DNA from: Ruminococcaceae bacterium UBA1734
GTDB lineage: Bacteria > Bacillota > Clostridia > Oscillospirales > Acutalibacteraceae
Assembly: GCA_002315765.1 (NCBI GenBank)
Contig: DCIE01000019.1
Span: 1 to 64,000, forward strand
Direction: 5' to 3'
DNA length: 64,000 bases
The notes under the pieces were generated by a model. That model saw nothing but the letters and a program-made list of their open reading frames with translations, ran no database searches and had not been told where the DNA came from. The position numbers were made by a program, and so were the translations under genes. The number at the start of each line of letters is the position of its first letter. Position 1 is the first letter of the stretch. Positions 59,381 through 64,000 of this stretch are shown here, piece by piece.

Positions 59381-59779
59381 TTATACGCGTCTTCTCTTGG
59401 GAGGACGGCAGCCGTTATGAGGAATCGGGGTAACATCTTTAATCATATTTACCTCAAGACCTGCTGACTGCAAAGCACGGATAGCAGCTTCTCGTCCAGC
59501 ACCGGGACCTTTAACATAAACTTCAACAGTCTTTAAACCGTGCTCCATTGCTGCCTTTGCTGCCATTTCTGCTGCACTTTGTGCTGCAAAAGGAGTAGAC
59601 TTCTTAGAACCACGGAATCCGAGTTCACCGGCAGATGCCCAAGAAAGAGCATTACCCTGTGTATCGGTAATAGTTACTATTGTGTTGTTGAAGGTTGACT
59701 GAATATGAGCAGCACCGCGTTCAATATTTTTCTTTTCACGACGACGGCGTGAACCGGTCGTTTTCTTAGCAGTAGCCAT
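59381..59779 (-). CDS. rpsK: 30S ribosomal protein S11
   Basis: 132 residues with KKNIERGAAHIQSTFNNTIVTITD, GNALSWASAGELGFRGSKKSTPFAAQ and the C-terminal DVTPIPHNGCRPPKRRRV typical of S11. Part of the 30S platform near the mRNA exit. Spacing of 16 nt to rpsM on one side and 45 nt to rpsD on the other. Confidence 0.97.
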   Translation of the reverse strand: MATAKKTTGSRRRREKKNIERGAAHIQSTFNNTIVTITDTQGNALSWASAGELGFRGSKKSTPFAAQSAAEMAAKAAMEHGLKTVEVYVKGPGAGREAAIRALQSAGLEVNMIKDVTPIPHNGCRPPKRRRV

Positions 59780-59795
59780 TTATTCTTCCTCCTAC

Positions 59796-60164
59796 TTACT
59801 TTTTCTTGTTAGCTATCGTTCTCTTCGGACCCTTACGAGTACGAGCATTTGTTTTTGAACGCTGTCCTCTTACGGGAAGTCCCTTACGATGACGAAGTCC
59901 GCGATAACTACCGATTTCAATAAGTCTTTTAATGTCAAGAGCTATGGTACGACGACGGTCGCCTTCTACCTGAAGGTTGTGGTCGATGTACTCACGAAGC
60001 TTGGAAATATCTTCCTCTGACAAATCCTTTACACGGATATCCGGATTTATACCGGTATCGGCAAGGATTTTTTTAGATGTTGTAAGACCTATTCCGTAAA
60101 TGTAAGTGAGTCCTATTTCAACTCGCTTCTCATTCGGAAGGTCAACACCAGCAATACGTGCCAT
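59796..60164 (-). CDS. rpsM: 30S ribosomal protein S13
   Basis: 122 residues: MARIAGVDLPNEKRVEIGLTYIYGIG, YRGLRHRKGLPVRGQRSKTNARTRKGPKRTI. Contacts the P-site tRNA and bridges to the large subunit in the 30S head. GGAGG precedes the ATG; 35 nt after rpmJ. Confidence 0.97.
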   Translation of the reverse strand: MARIAGVDLPNEKRVEIGLTYIYGIGLTTSKKILADTGINPDIRVKDLSEEDISKLREYIDHNLQVEGDRRRTIALDIKRLIEIGSYRGLRHRKGLPVRGQRSKTNARTRKGPKRTIANKKK

Positions 60165-60199
60165 TTATAAAAGCACCTCCATTTAAAGTTTTGAGTAAA

Positions 60200-60313
60200 T
60201 TAACCCTGACGCTGTTTGTGCTTCGGGTTCTCACAAATAACCATGATTTTACCCTTACGCTTAATGACTTTGCATTTTTCGCAAATCCTTTTTACAGAAG
60301 GTCTGACTTTCAT
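60200..60313 (-). CDS. rpmJ: 50S ribosomal protein L36, zinc form
   Basis: A 37-residue protein that opens MKVRPSVKRICEKCKVIKR and ends NPKHKQRQG. Zinc ligands C11, C14, C27 and H32 are all present, so this is the C+ form. AGGAGG-type site (TAGGAGGTAAATCC before ATG 60313). It lies between infA and rpsM as usual. Too short to have been predicted by simple length cut-offs. Confidence 0.96.
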   Translation of the reverse strand: MKVRPSVKRICEKCKVIKRKGKIMVICENPKHKQRQG

Positions 60314-60342
60314 TTGGATTTACCTCCTAAAAATTTTACCTA

Positions 60343-60561
60343 TTATTTTGAACGCCAAGTAATGCGTCCTTTTGACAGGTCATACGGCGACATCTCTACC
60401 GTTACCTTATCTCCCGGAAGAATTCGTATAAAGTTCATACGAAGCTTTCCCGAAATATGGGCAAGTATTTGATGTCCACCCTGGATTTCTACCTTGAACA
60501 TTGCGTTTGGCATAGCCTCAACAACGGTTCCTTCAATTTCTATCATATCTGATTTTGACAT
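60343..60561 (-). CDS. infA: Translation initiation factor IF-1
   Basis: 72 residues, S1/OB fold: MIEIEGTVVEAMPNAMFKVEI, HISGKLRMNFIRILPGDKVTVEMSPYDLSKGRITWR. Binds the 30S A site during initiation. Located map-infA-rpmJ as in Clostridia; the KOW-domain gene often found between map and infA in Clostridia is absent (43 nt gap). Confidence 0.97.
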   Translation of the reverse strand: MSKSDMIEIEGTVVEAMPNAMFKVEIQGGHQILAHISGKLRMNFIRILPGDKVTVEMSPYDLSKGRITWRSK

Positions 60562-60604
60562 ATTTTTCTCTCCCTAAATATAAGTTTACTTAATATAACT
60601 GTAA

Positions 60605-61354
60605 TTACTCCTGCGTAAGTATTTTTGCACCTTCGCGAGTTATTACAACCGTATGCTCAAAGTGAGCAGAAAGTGAACCATCACGGGTAAGAACAGTCCA
60701 TCCGTCCGGCTGAACCGATACTCCGTGTTTTCCGGCATTAACCATTGGCTCTATGGCTATGGTCATACCCGGAAGCAGTCTTATTCCTCTGCCGGGAGTG
60801 CCAAAATTAGGTACCTCCGGGGGTTCATGCATTTCGGTTCCTATGCCGTGTCCGACAAAATCCCGAACTACCGAAAATCCCCTATCCTCAACATACTTCT
60901 GCACTGCGTATCCTATGTCTCCGATTCTGCCGCCGGAACGAGCCGCCGCAATTCCTTCATAAAGGCTTTGCTTCGTTACATCCATCAGCCGCTTTGCCTC
61001 GGGTGAAACATCCCCACAGGCAAAAGTGGCGGCATTATCGCCATGATACCCTTCAAACTTTGCACCAAGGTCAACGCTGACGATGTCCCCTGCACAAATT
61101 TTGCGTTTTTTGCTCGGTATGCCGTGAATTACCTCGTTGTTGATTGATATACATGCGGTTGCCGGATAGCCTTCATAATTCTTAAAGTTGGGAACTGCTC
61201 CCTTACTTCTTATGAATTTTTCGGCTATCTCATCAAGCTCTCCGGTTGTTATACCGGGCTCTACCGCATTACCAACTAAATTTAATGCTTGTGCCGATAT
61301 TCTACAAGCTTCCCGCATAATAGAAAGCTCTCGTTCGGTTTTAAGCACTATCAT
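60605..61354 (-). CDS. map: Methionine aminopeptidase, type I
   Basis: 249 residues. Metal ligands of the pita-bread fold are in SVDLGAKFEGYHGDNAATF (two Asp), GHGIGTEMHEPPEVPN (His), TIAIEPM (Glu) and FEHTVVI (Glu). Removes the initiator methionine from nascent proteins. Starts 3 nt after the adk stop with GGAG in the end of adk. No N-terminal zinc finger extension. Confidence 0.96.
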   Translation of the reverse strand: MIVLKTERELSIMREACRISAQALNLVGNAVEPGITTGELDEIAEKFIRSKGAVPNFKNYEGYPATACISINNEVIHGIPSKKRKICAGDIVSVDLGAKFEGYHGDNAATFACGDVSPEAKRLMDVTKQSLYEGIAAARSGGRIGDIGYAVQKYVEDRGFSVVRDFVGHGIGTEMHEPPEVPNFGTPGRGIRLLPGMTIAIEPMVNAGKHGVSVQPDGWTVLTRDGSLSAHFEHTVVITREGAKILTQE

Positions 61355-61357
61355 AGC

Positions 61358-61993
61358 TTATATCTCCGAAAGTGCTTTTAGCACAAGAGCAGTTGTGTCA
61401 GCAACATCATCCTGTCCCTCAACTATAAGCAACTTTTCCTGGGCTTTATAGTAATCCTTTAACGGCTCGGTCTGTTCATGATAAACATTAAGTCTATTAA
61501 GAACTGTTTCCGGCTCATCGTCCTTACGGATAACAAGCTTTCCGCCACAGGTATTACAAACGCCCTCAACTGCCGGTTTCTTATATTCGGTATGATAACT
61601 TGCTCCGCATTTCTCACAAACTCTTCTACCTGACATACGCTTTACTATTTCGCTGTCCATAACCTCAATGGAAAGAGCAGCATCAATAGCAATACCCATA
61701 GTATCAAGTGCCTTAGCCTGTGGAATTGTACGCGGGAAACCATCAAGAATAAATCCGCCTTGGCAATCGCTTTCGGACAAGCGCTCCTTAATGATGCCTA
61801 TTACGACCTCATCCGGAACCAACTCACCCTTATCAATATAAGCTTTAGCTTTCAGCCCCATCTCGGTGCCCTCTTTAAGGGCTGCACGGATAATATTACC
61901 CGTGGAAATAGTGGGGATACTGAATTTTTCAGAGATTATCTCTGCCTGAGTGCCTTTTCCTGCACCCGGGGCTCCTAATAATATCAGTTTCAT
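61358..61993 (-). CDS. adk: Adenylate kinase, zinc-LID form
   Basis: 211 residues. P-loop LLGAPGAGKGTQAE, NMP-binding STGNIIRAAL, and LID with four cysteines (CEKCGASYH... CNTCGG), the zinc-stabilised form common in gram-positives. Balances AMP, ADP and ATP. Between secY and map as expected, 12 nt after secY. Confidence 0.97.
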   Translation of the reverse strand: MKLILLGAPGAGKGTQAEIISEKFSIPTISTGNIIRAALKEGTEMGLKAKAYIDKGELVPDEVVIGIIKERLSESDCQGGFILDGFPRTIPQAKALDTMGIAIDAALSIEVMDSEIVKRMSGRRVCEKCGASYHTEYKKPAVEGVCNTCGGKLVIRKDDEPETVLNRLNVYHEQTEPLKDYYKAQEKLLIVEGQDDVADTTALVLKALSEI

Positions 61994-62005
61994 TATCTAC
62001 TCCTA

Positions 62006-63283
62006 TTAATCAAGGAAGCCCTTGTAATGGCGCATCATCATCTGAGACTCAAGATTTTGAACTGTATCAAGAGCAACACCAACCATAATTAGGATAGATG
62101 TACCACCCAAAGACACATTGATACCGCCTACATTTCCTACAATAATAGGAAGGATTGCGATAACACTCAAGAAGATAGCACCTAAAAGGGTAATTCTTGA
62201 CAAAATCTTTGAAATAAAGTCGGATGAAGGTTTGCCGGGACGAATTCCCGGAATTGCGCCGCCGTTCTTACGCAGATTGTTTGCCATTTCAATAGGATTG
62301 AACTGAATTGTTGTATAGAAATACGCAAAAGCAATAATCATAATGAAATAGATAACTGCGTAGAAAGCGCCTCTTGTGCTGAATAGCGCAAGGAACTTAT
62401 GCCAGGTCGGCTGGTCGTAAACCGTATAATTCTTTGTAAAGGAAAGAATCATTGTAGGAAGCATAAGGATTGAGGATGCAAAGATGATTGGCATAACGCC
62501 CGACATATTAACCTTAATCGGAATATGTGTGTTTTGACCGCCGTACATCTTGTTACCTACAACACGCTTAGCATACTGAACCGGAATACGGCGTTCTGCA
62601 TTGGTCATCCATACGATAAATCCGATAACAACCAAGAAAACAACTACAATTCCGATTACTGCTACCGAGTGGGACTTGAAGTTTTTAACGAGAACTTCAA
62701 ATGCCTGTGGTCCACGAGAAAGAATACCTGCAAAAAGCAAGATGGAAATACCGTTTCCGATACCCTTAACATCAATCTGCTCACCGAGCCACATTACAAG
62801 AGCCGAACCTGCCGTAAAGGCAAGAACGATAACGAATGCTGCGAATACAACCGAGCCGCCCTTTACCGAAAGGAAGCTTGAATTCTTTAAATAGAAGAAA
62901 TAAGCTGTACCTTGGATTAAAGAAAGGATAACTGTTGTATAACGGGTAATGGTTGCAAGTTTCTTTTGTCCCTCTTCGCCTTCCTTTGAAAGACGCTCAA
63001 GAGCAGGAATAGCAACACACAAAAGCTGAATGATAATTGAAGAGTTGATGTACGGGGTAACCGACATAGCGAAGATTGCACCGTATTCAAGTCCGCCACC
63101 TGTAAGTATTGACAGATAGTTGAAGAAATCATTAGTTGTGCCTGCATCCCAAAGCTTGCTTACATTAATGTAAGGAACCGGGATAACCGATCCTATTCTG
63201 AAAATTACAATAATAAAGATGGTAAATAAAATTTTATTACGAATTTCTTTTACCTTCCAAGCGTTTTTTAAAGTCTCTAACAT
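62006..63283 (-). CDS. secY: Protein translocase subunit SecY
   Basis: 425 residues, ten transmembrane segments. RIGSVIPVPYINVS near the first helix, GVMPIIFASSILMLP, FYTTIQFNPIEMANNLRKNGGAIPGIRPG (cytosolic loop contacting SecA/ribosome). It forms the membrane channel of the Sec system; SecA is encoded at 14055-16784. One base separates it from rplO. Confidence 0.97.
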   Translation of the reverse strand: MLETLKNAWKVKEIRNKILFTIFIIVIFRIGSVIPVPYINVSKLWDAGTTNDFFNYLSILTGGGLEYGAIFAMSVTPYINSSIIIQLLCVAIPALERLSKEGEEGQKKLATITRYTTVILSLIQGTAYFFYLKNSSFLSVKGGSVVFAAFVIVLAFTAGSALVMWLGEQIDVKGIGNGISILLFAGILSRGPQAFEVLVKNFKSHSVAVIGIVVVFLVVIGFIVWMTNAERRIPVQYAKRVVGNKMYGGQNTHIPIKVNMSGVMPIIFASSILMLPTMILSFTKNYTVYDQPTWHKFLALFSTRGAFYAVIYFIMIIAFAYFYTTIQFNPIEMANNLRKNGGAIPGIRPGKPSSDFISKILSRITLLGAIFLSVIAILPIIVGNVGGINVSLGGTSILIMVGVALDTVQNLESQMMMRHYKGFLD

Positions 63284-63284
63284 A

Positions 63285-63725
63285 TTAGATCACTTCAGCC
63301 TTTCCGCCTGCGGCATTAATTTTTTCAGCAGCAGAAGCAGAGAATGCATTTAGGTTAACAGTAAGCTTCTTTTCAACCTTGCCGTTACCCAATACCTTAA
63401 CCGGCTTATCCGCTTTCTTTATTATTCCTTTTTCCTGAAGAGCTGTAGCATCTACTACTGCACCGTCCTCGAACACATTGAGAGCCGAAACATTAATAGC
63501 TACCCATTCCTCAGCGAAAATATTATTAAAGCCACGCTTAGGAATTCGTCTTTGCAGTGGCATCTGACCACCTTCAAATCCGGGTCTCATACCGTGTCCG
63601 GCACGAGCCTTTTGTCCCTTATGTCCTTTACCGGCTGTTTTGCCGTTTCCGGAACCGTGACCTCTACCTATACGCTTTGATTCCTTTGTAGAACCAAAAG
63701 CAGGAGACAATTCATGCAATTTCAT
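63285..63725 (-). CDS. rplO: 50S ribosomal protein L15
   Basis: 146 residues: MKLHELSPAFGSTKESKRIGRGHGSGNGKTAGKGHKGQKAR and the GFEGGQMPLQRRIPKRGF signature. Late-assembling protein near the centre of the 50S subunit. AAGGAGGTG sets the ATG at 63725; the GTG at 63734 overlaps it. Confidence 0.96.
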   Translation of the reverse strand: MKLHELSPAFGSTKESKRIGRGHGSGNGKTAGKGHKGQKARAGHGMRPGFEGGQMPLQRRIPKRGFNNIFAEEWVAINVSALNVFEDGAVVDATALQEKGIIKKADKPVKVLGNGKVEKKLTVNLNAFSASAAEKINAAGGKAEVI

Positions 63726-63747
63726 TGTTCGCACCTCCTTATTAGAT

Positions 63748-63780
63748 TAACGGTTTTATCCGTTACCGTAAATATTACGG
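63748..63780 (-). other. Two adjoining hairpins between rpmD and rplO
   Basis: CCGTAA/TTACGG (63766-63771 with 63775-63780) and TAACGG/CCGTTA (63748-63753 with 63760-63765) are perfect 6-bp stems back to back, with loops of 3 and 6 nt. They fill most of the 69-nt gap; the rplO GGAGG follows. Possible mRNA processing or translational element. Confidence 0.45.
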
Positions 63781-63794
63781 CAAAATACATTTAA

Positions 63795-63992
63795 TTAGCC
63801 TTCGATTACTTGAACAAGATGTGAAATCTTGTTTATTTTGCCTTTTGTCTGGGCGTTGTCCGGCTGTACCGAAACATCGCCAACTTTATGAAGACCTAAT
63901 GCGTGAGCAGTTGCAATCTGGTCCTTTTTAGAACCAATTGTGCTCTTTACAAGTTTAACTGTAAGGCCGGCAGCCTTTTTCTTTGTTGCCAT
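63795..63992 (-). CDS. rpmD: 50S ribosomal protein L30
   Basis: 65 residues: GLTVKLVKSTIGSKKDQIATAHALGLHKVGDVSVQPDNAQTKGKINKISHLVQVIEG, the ferredoxin-like L30 fold with its typical IG.....R.T...LGL segment in slightly changed form. Complete within the window; the next gene upstream (expected rpsE) lies outside. The Shine-Dalgarno region is cut off by the window edge. Confidence 0.94.
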   Translation of the reverse strand: MATKKKAAGLTVKLVKSTIGSKKDQIATAHALGLHKVGDVSVQPDNAQTKGKINKISHLVQVIEG

Positions 63993-64000
63993 TGTGCTGC

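Noticed and set aside
1..64000. CRISPR arrays, tRNA or rRNA genes, insertion sequences, prophage or integrase genes
   Set aside because: No regularly spaced repeats, no tRNA-like cloverleaf with a T-loop, and no transposase or phage protein motifs were seen in the intergenic spaces or frames.

Overview
The window looks like a chromosomal segment of a low-to-moderate GC Firmicute, most likely a gut Clostridium-type bacterium (Oscillospirales/Ruminococcaceae-like). This is inferred from gene content: DapL-type lysine/DAP synthesis, zinc-ribbon forms of S4, L36 and adenylate kinase, lipoproteins ending in CGC-type lipoboxes, strong AGGAGG ribosome binding sites, and a gram-positive-style sugar-use locus. 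No tRNA, rRNA, CRISPR array, transposase or phage gene was seen. All calls come from reading the sequence; no database search was run.

Layout. (1) 1-1250, minus strand: a two-gene unit (AIM24/TIGR00266-like protein and a DUF3592-like membrane protein) with a near-consensus promoter and a terminator. (2) 1270-4915: a minus-strand operon of a short-chain dehydrogenase, a divergent type I 3-dehydroquinate dehydratase and a PIG3-type quinone oxidoreductase, divergent from an AraC-family regulator and preceded by a structured, apparently translated leader. (3) 5008-20150, plus strand: a tightly packed 12-gene run (murI, DUF1934, argS, pncB, a lipoprotein, lon, ysxC, apbE, secA, dapF, dapL, lysA) with one clear promoter at the front and one clear terminator at the end. 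(4) 20150-24280: a cupin-like protein and an acyltransferase-3 protein (minus), a large membrane protein broken by a one-base loss in an A-run (plus), and a small secreted protein (minus). (5) 24487-30870, plus: an EF-G paralogue lacking the catalytic His, a MazF without an adjacent antitoxin, and an ABC exporter unit followed by a lipoprotein and an AlkD-like protein. (6) 30886-36053, minus: a GldA/GldF/GldG/DUF4340-type ABC module.

(7) 36054-57162: a carbohydrate-utilisation region in two minus-strand operons. One runs from a raffinose-synthase-like GH36 (50225) through a MalG-type permease, a solute-binding lipoprotein, a damaged beta-helix lipoprotein, a phosphoesterase, a TIM-barrel isomerase, a GH3, a GH2 beta-galactosidase and an MFS transporter. 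A divergent AraC regulator and exact 13-bp direct repeats sit at its head. The other, driven by a perfect consensus promoter, encodes a GH36 alpha-galactosidase, a PHP phosphoesterase, an SGNH hydrolase, a NahK-like anomeric sugar kinase and an OB-fold-like lipoprotein. Together these would release and phosphorylate galactose-type sugars from alpha- and beta-galactosides.

(8) 57190-63992, minus: the distal spc/alpha ribosomal region rpmD-rplO-secY-adk-map-infA-rpmJ-rpsM-rpsK-rpsD-rpoA-rplQ. The most interesting non-coding signals lie here: a hairpin that holds the rpsD Shine-Dalgarno in its loop, an H-type pseudoknot just upstream of the rpoA ribosome binding site, and a three-way-junction fold after rplQ.
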